Origin: Torreya grandis
Lineage: Eukaryota; Streptophyta; Pinopsida; Cupressales; Taxaceae
DNA length: 64,000 nt
Assembly (NCBI GenBank): GCA_037957365.1
Contig: JARHVA010001425.1
Coordinates: 2,074,501-2,138,500, forward strand
Direction: 5' to 3'
This document shows, piece by piece, positions 34,738 to 45,339 of this stretch. Every line of letters starts with the position of its first letter. Within the stretch, counting starts at the first letter, position 1. The notes under the pieces were generated by a model. The model had not been told where the DNA came from, searched no databases, and worked only from the letters and a program-made list of their open reading frames with translations. A program made the position numbers and the translations under genes.

Positions 34738-37500
34738 CTCCCTCCAACTAAGATACATAATGGGAACAATCCCAAGCAATGGGTGTCTTGTATTGGGGTT
34801 GAACTTGTAGAGAAGGTTGGCTTCCTTTTGTTAGATCACCTAGACTAATGCTTTTACTAGAAAAGGAATATGAAGGGGCTATAGGGATACTAATAGAGCT
34901 AAAAGGTGATGCATCAAATTTAAATGAGAACTCACATAAGCATAAAATATAAAATGATGAAGCATAAGATGATGTTATCTCACATAGTCTCACTAACCAT
35001 CTAGTTGCATAAGTATTCCATGAACTAGGCTCAAAAAGCAATGGATGAATCAAGGATGAATCATAAGATTAAAATCAAGATTACATTAATGGTAGAAAGA
35101 ACATAATCTCAGACCTACAAATATCTTGATAACACCTTAAAATAGGTAAGGAAGAATGCCAATGGACATAGAAGACTCTCCTTGACAATGCCATCATGCA
35201 CAAGCTTACTAGACATAATTCAGAGGTGAGAGATAGGTAAAGAAAGTATTTTTTGATTGAAGAGGTCTTTCATACAAGTTTTTGGCATGCTCTAGCCTTA
35301 TAAAAATGAGAGTCTCTCACTCTTTCAAAAATTAGAGAGTAATTGTGAGATTCCAAAATCAGAGAGAATGAGGGAGAAAATGGGAGATATAAGAGAAAAG
35401 GGGAAGAGAGAGGAGTAAAACACAATCCTAATCAATAAATGAGATTTCACCACATTTCAATTAATTCTCAACCACATTTTGATCAAATTAGGGCTAATCC
35501 TCTATCAAAAAATTAAATTTCATTTATCCCAATAGCCTCCAAACCCTCTCATTGGTTGACAAATACACTAGAAGACAAGCATTTGTTTAGGATAATGAGT
35601 CATGATCCATTAGGAGGGAAGATATTTAAATCCTTCTAAAAATTTATTAAATGTTTCAACTAAATTTTCCAATCCCCAAATCTATCCCTTGGAATTCTAT
35701 TCCATCTTATACTTGACTTCATTATAAGGAAAAAATCCACATATCTATGAACTTGACATTACCATGTATACATATGATTTTAGTAGTTATAGGTACCTTT
35801 TGGTCGAGGATGTAACCATGTAAAAATATTAGACACTCATCTATATCCATTTATATATGTCCCTATTTCAAACCATATACATAGGTTTCTATAGATGAAA
35901 ACCAATTCCCCTATTGGCTTACATATAGCCATAATTGTAATGAACACCTATAGGATAGGGTTTATTGATTTTGAACAAGATGTGAAAGTTACATTGAAAG
36001 ATATTGAAAGGTTTACTATAGATTTAATGGTATCCTATGATTATATAGTGTCTACTTTGGTAACCCAAATCATATTAGATCTTACGTTTATGCATTTACC
36101 TACCTAGGTGGAAAGATATTTTGAACTGACATATCTACCTATATGGCATCTTTGGGATGCTTATTTTATTTTAAAACTTGACCATCATCACCTTAGACAT
36201 GTGTCCTTATCATGTGACCTCTATATATTTAGTCAAAGATACTCCATCAATCTCCTTGAAAGACTCCTATCTTTGACCTTCATCATTGTCATTGATCTTT
36301 GATCTACATCTTAGATCATGCCACTTGGTAATATTGCATTGATCTTTGATCTTGGCCTTTGAGAATATGACACTTTTCAATCTTGCATACTTCTTATGGA
36401 CCTTGTTTTTAATATCATCCAATTAATGTGTTTATGCCATGTGGTAGCCTCACATGCAATCTAGGTCATTGATTTCTTAACTTCAATCCATACCATTGAT
36501 CTAATTTGTAGTCACTATGCTTGAGAAACTTGGTACCTTCATGATTATCCCTCTATGTACCTAGTTGTCAGTTTATGAGATCAAGCATGCTTATGTCATG
36601 TGGTGACCTCATATGCCTTATGAGCTCATTTACTTGTTGACCTAGATGAGCACCCATGTGTTTTTTTATCTTTAATCTAATCAAGAAATGATTTGATACT
36701 TGGTATCCCCACATTTACCCTCATGATTCTCTAGCCTTTTGACCTCAATCTTGCCATTGTATTTGAACCCGACCTCCAAGATCATTCCACTTATCGACCC
36801 TGTGTTCAACTTGATTTCATTGAGGATTTTTTAAATCCAAATTTCTATTTATTATGGCTCTAATTTGACATCCCTAAGCATGTCTCACACTACTAGATAA
36901 CTTTTCAAGGCATATACTTGGTTCAAACTTGTGAATTATTTTGATCGAATGAACTAAGAAGATTGTGACTGAGTTTAGACCTATAAAGGTCACCATTATG
37001 AACTAGTTCATTGTCCTATCTATGAAAACCAATTCCTTTATTATTTTCTTATATATTTTCACTCATTTAGAAAAGACAAATAAATAAAAAACTAGAGGGA
37101 GTAATTCCTTCCCTTGATCCTCAGAACATGGCTATAGATGAAGATTTCTTAGGCTATACAAGTAAAGCTTTATATGTGGGCCAATTTTGGTGAACATGTA
37201 TGATAACATCCTAGGATTGTATGTCTGATATGTAATAGACTAGTAGACTTAACCTATCTATTGGGTATAGAGTCTCCTCTCTCATTTAACATATTGACCT
37301 AAAGCTAAAACCTAGTTGCTGACCTCTAGATAACTCTAAAAAAATAAGGAAAACAAGAAAAACAACAAAGGCAAGTACACATAGGCACTTAAAGGAAATA
37401 AAAATACAACTAAACTACTGAAAAAATGTGCACATAGGCACTTGGAGGAAAAAAAATCTAACCTACCCTAAACTAACCAATCAAAATGGCATTTACATAA
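34738..37500 (-). repeat. LTR-like repeat family D, copy D1
   Basis: A 2.7-kb block that recurs as D2 (45340-47084, same orientation), D3 (47085-48905, inverted) and D4 (49599-52389, inverted). A shared landmark at one edge is CTCCCTCCAACTAAG (34739). The CT-rich stretch TATATCTCCC...TTCTCCCTC (minus strand, about 35380) and a conserved minus-strand open stretch (35053-34748) are also shared. I assign the minus strand as sense because the CT-rich promoter-like part and the edge sequence would then follow U3-R-U5 order. LTR status is inferred from the paired direct copies D1 and D2 flanking a coding relic. Confidence 0.55.
34748..35053 (-). other. Open stretch conserved among D repeats
   Basis: 101 codons containing VRLCEITSSYASSFYI, CLCEFSFKFDASPF and SISLGDLTKGSQPSLQVQP. 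The same peptide family is open in D2 (45639-45451, minus) and D4 (52123-52344, plus) and broken in D3 (around 48780). No known domain recognised. Conservation in three copies may reflect recent copying rather than coding. Confidence 0.4.
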
Positions 37501-39527
37501 ATCTATTGATTGGTTGTACAAAATAATTGCCCTTTTTTACTAATCTAATATGTTTTACATGCTTAAGGTTAGCCAACCAAAGATGGAGAAGGAGAATATA
37601 TTTAATGTATTGGTAATACACTTCTCCAAGAATAAGAAAAAAAATAAACTTACCTACCCAATCTTATTGATTAGACGTATAAGTATCTTGGAGTGGATAG
37701 GCAATTTGATCTTGTTATTTTTGATGCTCAACTTTGTGCTCTGAATTAAGCACAACATGTGATGGCTCCTCCTTGTAATATTCCAACCAAGATAGGTACC
37801 TAATAAGACATCCTATTTTCATTAAAAACATTGAGTAATTAGATTTTACCTCACTCCTACATTTTTTTGTTCCATCATTATGATCCTCAGGAATAATAAG
37901 ATCATAGTCCCTTTGGAGAGGAACATAGCCTACTCCCAAGATCTCAAACTAGTCCTCCAACTCCCTTTCACTTTATGGTGTATGAAATATGACCTTGAGT
38001 TGATTAGGATATTCTTCTTGAAGCACATGCTCATATTAAAAGTTGTTTTCACTCTCAAGGTCCTCCTCCATCACACAAAGTGATAGCTCATCAAATAAAT
38101 TGATGTCTTCTTCTTCAGGCTTAGCATCCTCTTCATCAAAAGTGTGCCCAAAATAATGATCTTATTCATATTCCAAGTCTAATATAATGGTATAATGAGG
38201 AATAATAGTGATGATCTCTTCATCATACTTGCATTTTCTTATTCACATTCCCCAATAAATTAATTTTCCTCATGGACTTCTTGAGGCTCCACTATAACTA
38301 AAATATCCTCCTCTATCTTTCATAAAATAGGCTCTTTCTCCAAGATGGAGACAGTGGGAGGGTGGCAAATTTCACCTTGCTTGTAGCTTAAGAGAGTGTC
38401 CTTCCAACTAGGGACATTAAAGCCTCTTTTAGGTGGATCTTAAGGGAGGGAGAAAGATTCATTGAACTATTGTAGGGAAAGCTCATTGAGTTGAGCCAAC
38501 ACCTCTTTTCCAAAATTTTCAACCTCTAACTCCTCTTGAAATAGTTCTTGGGACTCCACAACTGGCATTTCCTCTTTCTTCTAAATGCATTTTTAAATTG
38601 ATTTACATGATCTAAATGTGTAATATGTAGCTAACTTTTCTTGATTTTGTCTTTATTCCTCCTTCCTCATATTTATCTCTAACTATTTTATTTTCCTATC
38701 TATATTCTCTTGGAATAATTTATCTTTAAGGTGGTTGGGGGATTCATGAAGATAAGGAATACAAGAGAGATGGTATGAGATACAAGAGGATTCTTGAGGA
38801 AGATAAGTGGAATCTTGGCTCTCAATAATAGGCTACTCAACAATAGTCTCCTTACTTCTTTAAAGGCTCTCTTGGATTAAATTCCAAGAAGGGAAGGTTT
38901 GAAGAACACATGAAGGACTTGGAACACTTGAAAGGTCACTTAGAATGGCCTTTTGAGGAAGAATGGGTGGCATGTATGAAGGTTGAGGTCGTGTATATGA
39001 AGAAACATAAGGCTGATGGAATTAGACTTGTTGTTATTCAATGATTCTTAGCTTATCCTCAATGTTTTCAATGAAAACACTCACATTCATCATCTCACTT
39101 GAGATATTTTTTGAATTTACTCTCTCAAAAGGTGCCCATTCTTATTTTATTTGCTATAATGCATTTCTCATGTCATGAATGATGTGATTAGGGATATCTT
39201 AACCATAACCCCTTTGTGTATTAAGGTCTATTAAGTACCTTTCATAACCTAAGAGAATTTGTCTCTAACTTGAAATGGATTAGTTTGATGAATAATTAGA
39301 GACATCTTGAGCTTGAGAAGGTTGATACAAGGAATCTTAAGAACCACTTAGAGTGAAGCCATGAACATTACTAATCTAATATGAAGGATGTTGAGGTAGA
39401 GAATGAGCAAACTGATCACAATATGGTTGATTATACATAATAAATAATAATGAATAGGCACTTGAGCTACTTATACTAGCTAATAAACACTTGGAGTCAC
39501 CATTAATGCTTGCACACATGACTCTAA
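37501..39527 (-). pseudogene. Decayed acidic, Pro-rich ORF between D1 and D2 (possible gag), interrupted by copia
   Basis: On the minus strand one frame family can be followed from about 39527 to 37550 with few stops: YSLLFIMYNQPYCDQFAHSL (about 39460), MMNVSVFIENIEDKLRIIE (about 39090), then YVSSYTRPQPSYMPPILPQK (about 39015). Next are EMPVVESQELFQEELEVEN (about 38570), SLCVMEEDLESENN (about 38080) and the open piece 37939-37715 with VPLQRDYDLIIPEDHNDG. It is rich in E, P, S and Q. It lies between two same-orientation D copies, so it is probably the gag-like product of that element. The family was not recognised. A copia element split it at 39528; the upstream part resumes at 45262. Confidence 0.45.
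39523..39527. repeat. Target site duplication of copia, left copy
   Basis: tctaa directly before the LTR start; a perfect match to tctaa at 45262-45266. Confidence 0.9.
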
Positions 39528-40256
39528 TGTTAGGGTGTGGAGCTAAAAGCTTCACCAAGGAGCACACTTAGCAGATTTAGGTCTATACAGAAACCAGCAT
39601 TGGTCAGGAGAGATCGACGTCAGCCAGAAGAAGTTGCAGAGACGCCGATGACGGTAGAGGATTGGCCGACGGCGGTCACAGGTGAGCAGCAGGAACCGAC
39701 GTCGGTTACCTGCGCGTCTAGAATGCTATTTCCATGGACAGAAGTGAGTGTTTGCATGATGAGTTTGAGTTGTAGTCTCAAGCTCGCATTTCTATTATTA
39801 GCATTACTATTTTTAGAGCCCTTGTTCAAGTGGCTTAACTACTTGTTGGGTGTACATGCTCAAGTCTCCTAATTCTATATGTAGAATTAGATATTCTTAG
39901 CTTTGTAGTGTGGATTATTGTAGTTGTTGGAGTTATTTGTGAATTATTCATTGTGTGAGAAGAATAGTACAAAATTGAATCAATCCAGGCTTGTTGGAAT
40001 TGATTGTTCTTGAGAGAGAGAGCTCTTGAGGAATAGAGATCTACTGAGAGATCTATACATCTAGGAGAGGTGTGGAAGAAAGAAGTTTCTTCAATTGTAT
40101 TCCTTTTGTAAAGAGTTTGTTAATACAAGTTTTTAGGGTATTTTCTTGTATCTCTTGTTCTTGCTATTATCTCATTCTAGTTACTTTTCAATTTGATTTA
40201 ATTCTGCATTCATTGCTTTCACAAGTGTAATCTATTATTGGATTGATCCCCCAACA
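39528..40256 (+). repeat. 5' LTR of copia element
   Basis: TGTTAGGGTG to CCCCCAACA. It contains the CpG-rich palindrome AACCGACGTCGGTT at 39694-39707. A perfect 9-bp hairpin CTAATTCTA/TAGAATTAG lies at 39869-39890. Differences from the 3' LTR cluster in the first 200 bp. Confidence 0.97.
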
Positions 40257-40258
40257 AG

Positions 40259-40270
40259 TGGTATCAGAGC
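40259..40270 (+). promoter_or_regulatory. Primer-binding site (initiator tRNA-Met)
   Basis: TGGTATCAGAGC begins two bases after the LTR end and is the standard plant copia primer site, complementary to the 3' end of initiator tRNA-Met. Confidence 0.95.
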
Positions 40271-40416
40271 ATTGGTTGTAGGTTCAGAGCTTGATATCCA
40301 TCAAGTGGTATCAAAGTTTAGGTTCACTAACAGGTGGTTCAGATCTGTGTAGTGTGTATTGATTACAGGTTCTCACAGGGGTTTCTGTAGGGATTTTCGT
40401 TTGAGTGGGAGAAGCA

Positions 40417-41193
40417 ATGGCAGATGAAAGTAAATTGAGAATGGAAAAGTTCAATGGCAAAAATTACCAACATTGGATAATGCAGATAGAGGACTATCTG
40501 TATCAGAAAGATCTCTACTTACCGTTAGGTGGGGTTGCAAAGAAGCCCAAAGACATGGAGGATGAAGAATGGGAAGTTCTTGACAGAAAGGCTCTAGGGT
40601 CTATAAGACTGAGTTTAGCATCCACTGTGATATCTAATCTATCACAGGGAAAGTCTACGGTAGAGTTGATGACTACGTTAGCAAATTTGTATGAAAAACC
40701 CTCAGCTTCCAATAAGGTATATCTTATGAAGCAGTTATTTAATTTGCATATGAATGAAGGTGGATCTGTTTCTACTCATCTGAATGATTTCAATGGTATT
40801 GTGAATCAATTAAGTTCAGTGAATATAGTGTTTGATGATGAGATAAAATCTCTTTTAATATTATGTTCTTTGCCTGAAAGCTGGCATGGCTTAGTAATGG
40901 CAGTAAGTAATACTGCATCTGCATCAAATATTTTGAAATAAGAGGATGTTGTTAGTGTTATCTTGAATGAAGAAATACGTAGGAAAAGCATAGAAGAGAC
41001 ATCTGGGAATGCTTTAAGTTTTGAGAGCAGGGGAAGGCAAAAAGAGAAGAGCAAGAAAGGCAGATCAAGATCCAAGTCTAAGGGGAAAGGCAGATCTAAA
41101 TCCAGAAATGGCAGGAAGCCACAATGCTAGAATTGTGGAAAGATGGGGCACATAAGCAGAGATTGTTGGTCAAAACCTAAGGAGGACAATTAG
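40417..41193 (+). pseudogene. gag: Copia Gag (nucleocapsid-bearing), three stops
   Basis: I chose ATG 40417 (MADESKLRMEKFNGKNY) over the in-frame GTG at 40405. The first 174 codons are open and show the UBN2/Retrotran_gag-type fold: W-x-MQIEDYLYQKDL, a STVELMTTLANLYEKPSASNKVYLMKQLF helix and LILCSLPESWHGLVMAVS. A stop at 40939-40941 follows; the frame continues with VVSVILNEEIRRKS and an Arg/Lys/Ser-rich basic tail. The zinc knuckle C-x-N-C-GKMGH-ISRDC lies at 41125-41166 with a TAG as its second residue (41128-41130). Another TAG at 41191 ends the Gag part before protease. Gag would package the element RNA. Confidence 0.9.
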
Positions 41194-41600
41194 CACGAAG
41201 GAAAGGAAGAAGCCAAGATTGCAGGTATTGCACAAGATGCTTTAATTTTCTCTCTGCATAATAATATAGAATCTTGGGTATTAGATTCTGGTGCATCTTT
41301 TCATGCTACTCCTAACAGGAAATATTTTAGTGACTATATCCATGGAGATTTTGGAATAGTGTATCTAGGGGATGATGAGCCCTGTAAAATAATTGGCAAA
41401 GGTAAAGTGCAGCTAAAGATGCAAAATAACAACACATGGGTGTTAAGAGATGTGATGCATGTTCTTAGCTTGAAGAGAAATTTGATTTCTATAGGAAAGT
41501 TAGGGGATGAGGGTTGTACAGTAACTCTCACAGCAGAATCTTGGAAGGTAACCAAGGGTGCACTTGTTATGGCCAGAGGTAAGAGAGAAGGTACTCTCTA
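41194..41600 (+). pseudogene. pro: Copia aspartic protease
   Basis: ESWVLDSGASFHATPNRKYF holds the catalytic D-S-G at 41284-41292 (D at 41284). Then come DFGIVYLGDDEPCKIIGKGK, a flap-region VLRDVMHVLSLKRNLISIGK, and GCTVTLTAESWKVTKGALVMARGKREGTLY leading into the pre-integrase domain. The same frame is open from 41194 to 42018. Motif residues are intact; this domain itself shows no stop. Confidence 0.9.
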
Positions 41601-42563
41601 TTTGTGTAATTGTGTTACTAACAAATCTCCTTCTCTATTATCTACTTCAGATGTGGATGCTAAATTGTGGCACTCAAGGCCTGGCCACATGAGTGAGAAG
41701 GGGATGTCAATTCTTAAGTCTAAAGGTATGCTTTTAGATTTAAAAGGCATAGATCTAGAGTTTTGTGAGCACTGTGTATTTGGAAAACAGAAAAGGGTTA
41801 GTTTTCTCAAAACTGGGTCTACTAAGAAGAGGCACAAGTTGGAGCTTGTTCACACAGACGTGTGGGGACCAGCTCAGGTTGCTTCCATTAGAGGATCACA
41901 GTACTATGTATCTTTCATAGATGATGCTACAAGGAAGGTATGGATCTATTGTATTAGGAGAAAATCTGATGTGCTTGATACTTTTAAGTTTGGAAAGCTA
42001 TGGTTGAGAATGAAATAGGTAAAAGATTAAAGTGCCTGAGATCAGACAATGGTGGTGAGTTCTGCAGTAATAAGTTCAGAGATTATTGTTACATGCATGG
42101 AATCCATAGGCAAAGGATGGTTCCAAGGACACCTCAGCAGAATGGAATTGCTGAAAGGATGAACATGACAATAATGGAGCGTGCAAGATGTATGAGATTG
42201 CATGCCGATTTTCCCTTATAGTTTTGGGCACAAGCTGTTGACACTGTAGTGTACCTGATTAACAGAGGACCCTCTACAGCTCTAGATGGTGGTATTCTAG
42301 AAGAGGCATGGACAGGTAAAAAGGTTGATCTCTCATATCTTAAAGTTTTTGGTTGTGAAGCCTTTGTGCACATAGATAAATAAAATAGAAAGAAGCTTGA
42401 TACTAAGTCTATGAGGTGCACGTTTATTGGCTATGGCTCAGATGATTTTGGTTACAGATTGTGGAATCTAGAAACTAACAAGGTAATCAGGAGCCGTGAT
42501 GTTGTTTTCAACAAAAGAGTGATGTATTGTGATTAGCTAAGGAAGTTGTATCAATCTGAGTAG
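41601..42563 (+). pseudogene. int: Copia integrase with pre-integrase zinc domain, frameshifted
   Basis: The zinc domain has LWHSRPGHMSEKG (about 41668) and FCEHCVFGKQKR (about 41761). Catalytic triad: Asp in HTDVWG (41857), Asp in SDNGGEF (42045) and Glu in QQNGIAER (42153). The second Asp and Glu are 36 codons apart, as in D,D-35,E enzymes. A single-base frame change at about 41990 separates the first Asp from the rest. Stops lie at 42219 (TAG), 42381 (TAA), 42534 (TAG) and 42561 (TAG). The C-terminal part has YLKVFGCEAFVHIDK and the GYRLWNLETNKVIRSRDVVF (GKGY-like) end. Confidence 0.92.
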
Positions 42564-42935
42564 AGCAAAGGTGAATTGGATGAGGTGAAAGTCCAATATG
42601 AGCTCGCGGGAAAAAGAAATAATCACTTGCAGGAAAACACAGAGACCGACGTCGGTAGGATAGAAATTGGTGTCAGCCATACAGAGACCGACGTTAGCCG
42701 TACAGGTACTGAGGTCAGTCAGGCAGAACTGACATCGACCAGTAACAGGTCTGTAGGTGATCGAGGTCGGTCACTGTCAAAGAATTTAGGAGGACAGTGT
42801 GTTGTGGACGAGTCTCAGACACCCATCAGGAGGTCAGAAAGGGTGAGTAAGCCTCCAATTAGATATTCTCCTTCTTTATTTTATTTATTGCTAACTGATG
42901 GTGGAGAACCAGAGAGTTTTGAGGAAGTAATATAG
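42564..42935 (+). pseudogene. Copia integrase-RT spacer with ETDV repeats
   Basis: The open piece 42576-42935 encodes an acidic, Thr/Ser-rich linker with repeats of the type TETDVGR, TETDVSR, GTEVSQ (about 42638-42720), then an SQTPIRRSERVSKPP segment. The latter is the usual copia element just before RT. The DNA of the repeats contains GAGACCGACGTCGGT-type units (42643 and 42685), related to the CpG palindrome in the LTR. TAG stop at 42933. Confidence 0.75.
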
Positions 42936-43931
42936 GTGGAGTCTAAGAGTGAGTGGGAGCGTGGCATGGTTGAGGAGTTGGAGTCCTTAAGAGAGAACCA
43001 AACATGGGATTTGGTTGAATTGCCAGCTGGTAAGAGAACACTCAAGAATAGATGGACTTACAAGTTGAAGGAAGGTGAGAATGGATAGATGAGATACAAG
43101 GCCAGATTAGTGGTGAAAGGATTTGCACAAAAGCCAGGTATCAACTTTGGTGAGATTTTTTCTCCTGTTGTTAAAATGACTTCTATAAGGGTTGTATTGT
43201 CTTTGGCTGCTTTTGAGGATTTGCATCTTGAGCAGCTAGATGTTAAGACAATGTTTCTTCATGGAGATTCAGATGAGGAAATTTATATGGAACAGCTAGA
43301 AGGATTTGAGGTCAAGGGTAAGGAGAAGTTTGTGTACAGATTGAAGAAAAGCTTGTATGGCCTCAAGCAAGCTCCTAGGCAATGGTATTTAAAATTTGAC
43401 AGGTTTATGACTGAGCATGGCTACAGTAGGTGTCAATTAGACCATTGTGTGTATTTCAAGAGATTTGATAATGGTAGATATATTATTCTATTGTTGTATG
43501 TAGATGATATGCTGGTTGCAGGATTTCACATGCAGGATATCTCAGAGCTTAAAGTAAAATTAGCTCATACATTTGCTATGAAGGATTTGGGAGCAGCAAA
43601 GAAAATCCTTGGCATGAGCATTAAGAGAGACAGGAAAAATCACAGGTTGATATTGTCTCAAGAAGATTATGTGGACAAGGTGTTAAAACGGTTCAATATG
43701 CGGGATGTTAAACCGATAAGCACACCTTTGGCTGGACATTTTAAGTTGAGTAAAGAACAATGTCCTAATTCATATGATGAGGTAGAGTACATGAGTAAGG
43801 TTCCATATTCTTCCGCAGTAGGGAGTTTGATGTATGCAATGGTGTGTACTAAACTAGATATTGCCCAAGCAGTGGGAGTGGTAAGTAAGTATATGGCCAA
43901 TCCAAGTAAGGAACATTGGAAAGCAGTTTAG
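42936..43931 (+). pseudogene. pol: Copia reverse transcriptase
   Basis: Starts with a SKSEWERGMVEELESLRENQTWDLVELP segment and LKNRWTYKLKEGENG, then TAG at 43086. Open from 43089: RYKARLVVKGFAQKPGINF, FSPVVKMTSIRVVLSLAA, LEQLDVKTMFLHGD (first catalytic Asp), EEIYMEQLEGF, KKSLYGLKQAPRQWY and the Y-V-D-D catalytic box at 43497-43508. MKDLGAAKKILGMSI and VPYSSAVGSLMYAMV follow. All signature blocks of the RVT_2 family are present. The frame ends with TAG at 43929. Confidence 0.95.
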
Positions 43932-44459
43932 TGGATCCTTAGATATCTGAGAGGAACCAGCAGTAGGCACTTGTGCTATGGAGGTTCAGATACTTCTCTA
44001 CATGGTTATGTAGATTCAAATATGGTAGGTGATTTGGATGGTAGGAGGAGCACTACAGGTTATGTTTTCACTGTAGGTGGAATGGTGGTTAGCTGGATAT
44101 CTAAGTTGCAAAAGGTTGTTGCCTTGTCAACTACAGAAGCAGAGTATATTGCAGCCACAGAGGCTAGCAAAGAGATGATATGGATGACACGGTTCATGGA
44201 TGAGCTTGGTAGGGAGCATGAGAGTTGCAGATTATATAGTGACAGTCAAAGTGCAATCCATTTGGCTAAGAATTCAGCGTTTCATTCAATAACAAAGCAC
44301 ATATAGCTAAGGTACCATTTCATATGACAGGTATTGGAAGATGGTGAGTTGAAGCTAGAGAAGATCCATACAGATAGGAATCCTGCTGATATGTTAACCA
44401 ATCCAGTTACAAAGGAGAAGTTGAATCTTCATTCAACTTCTGTTGGTCTTCATGATTGA
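43932..44459 (+). pseudogene. pol: Copia RNase H and pol end
   Basis: GYVDSNMVGDLDGRRSTTGY carries the first Asp (about 44005). LSTTEAEYIAATEASKEM has the Glu (about 44127), and LYSDSQSAIHLAKN the next Asp (about 44235). The TKHI end is followed by TAG (44304) and TGA (44325), then the frame runs on through DGELKLEKIHTDRNPADML to the natural stop at 44457-44459. Typical copia RNase H order. Confidence 0.92.
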
Positions 44460-44519
44460 GCTGAAGATGGAGAAGCTAGAAGATGTTGCTGTATAGGTAC
44501 TAGTGCAGCTATTTATCTC

Positions 44520-44531
44520 CAAGTGGGAGAT
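44520..44531 (+). promoter_or_regulatory. Polypurine tract of copia element
   Basis: CAAGTGGGAGAT immediately before the 3' LTR start TGTTAGGG; the AAGTGGGAGA-TTGTTAG junction is typical of plant copia elements. Confidence 0.9.
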
Positions 44532-45261
44532 TGTTAGGGTGAAGAAGCTAAAAGCTTCACCAAGGAGCACACTTAGCAGATTCGAGTCTACACAGACACC
44601 AGCATCAGTTAAGAGAGACCGACGTTGGCTAGAAGAAGTTGCAGAGATGCCGACGATGGTAGAGGATCGGCCAATGGCGGTCACAGGCGAGCAGCAGGAA
44701 CCGACGTTGGTTACCTGCGCATCTAGAATGCTATTTCCATGGACAGAAGTGAGTGTTTGCATGATGAGTTTGAGTTGTAGTCTCAAGCTCGCATTTCTAT
44801 TATTAGCATTACTATTTTTAGAGCCCTTGTTCAAGTGGCTTAACTGCTTGTTGGGTGTACATGCTCAAGTCTCCTAATTCTATATGTAGAATTAGATCTT
44901 CTTAGCTTTGTAATGTGGATTATTGTAGTTGTTGGAGTTATTTGTGAATTATTCATTGTGTGAGAAGAATAGTATAGAATTGAATCAATCCAGGCTTGTT
45001 GGAGTTGATTGTTCTTGAGAGAGAGAGCTCTTGAGGAATAGAGATCTATTGAGAGATCTATACATCTAGGAGAGGTGTGGAAGAAAGAAGTTTCTTCAAT
45101 TGTATTCCTTTTGTAAAGAGTTTGTTAATACAAGTTTTTAGGGTGTTTTCTTGTATCTCTTGTTCTTGCTATTATCTCATTCTAGTTACTTGTCAATCTT
45201 ATTTAATTCTGCATTCATTGCTTTCACAAGTGTAATCTATTGTTGGATTGATCCCCCAACA
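44532..45261 (+). repeat. 3' LTR of copia element
   Basis: TGTTAGGGTG to CCCCCAACA. Collinear with the 5' LTR, with about 36 substitutions and one indel by eye, nearly all transitions. The palindrome reads AACCGACGTTGGTT here, with its central CpG decayed. The hairpin lies at 44873-44894. Confidence 0.97.
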
Positions 45262-45266
45262 TCTAA
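45262..45266. repeat. Target site duplication of copia, right copy
   Basis: tctaa directly after the 3' LTR, identical to 39523-39527. Confidence 0.9.
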
Positions 45267-45339
45267 AGGTTGATTGGATGAAGAGAACACCAAAACTATT
45301 CACTCAATGAATAATGTGATCCTATTGAGTGTGATAAAA

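Larger units (their letters stand above)
39528..45261 (+). mobile_element. Ty1/copia element, Tork (Tnt1-like) lineage, full length
   Basis: 5734 bp with two LTRs (729 and about 730 bp, roughly 5% different), perfect 5-bp target duplications, a tRNA-iMet primer site and a polypurine tract. Gag, protease, integrase, RT and RNase H come in copia order. Domain sequences are closest in style to Tnt1/Tork elements. One frameshift (about 41990) and twelve premature stops disable it, nine of them TAG. It is the youngest complete element here, inserted into the D1-D2 internal region. Confidence 0.95.

Noticed and set aside
35895..36302. Adjacent plus-strand ORFs 35895-36107 and 36108-36302 as a host gene
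   Set aside because: Both lie inside D1; a related stretch recurs inverted in D4 and broken in D2, and no domain is recognisable.
39537..39872. Plus-strand ORFs in the copia LTRs (39537-39872, 44503-44877)
   Set aside because: Located in U3/R of the LTR, start codons differ between copies, and no known domain. Probably chance openness of GC-richer DNA.
42134..42421. Minus-strand ORFs within copia integrase and RT (for example 42421-42134, 43900-43667)
   Set aside because: Shadows of the clearly coding plus strand.
44433..44834. Minus-strand ORF of 133 codons across the copia 3' LTR start, and its relative at 39829-39620
   Set aside because: LTR sequence in another frame; lower-complexity Ser/Asn-rich peptide, duplicated only because the LTR is.
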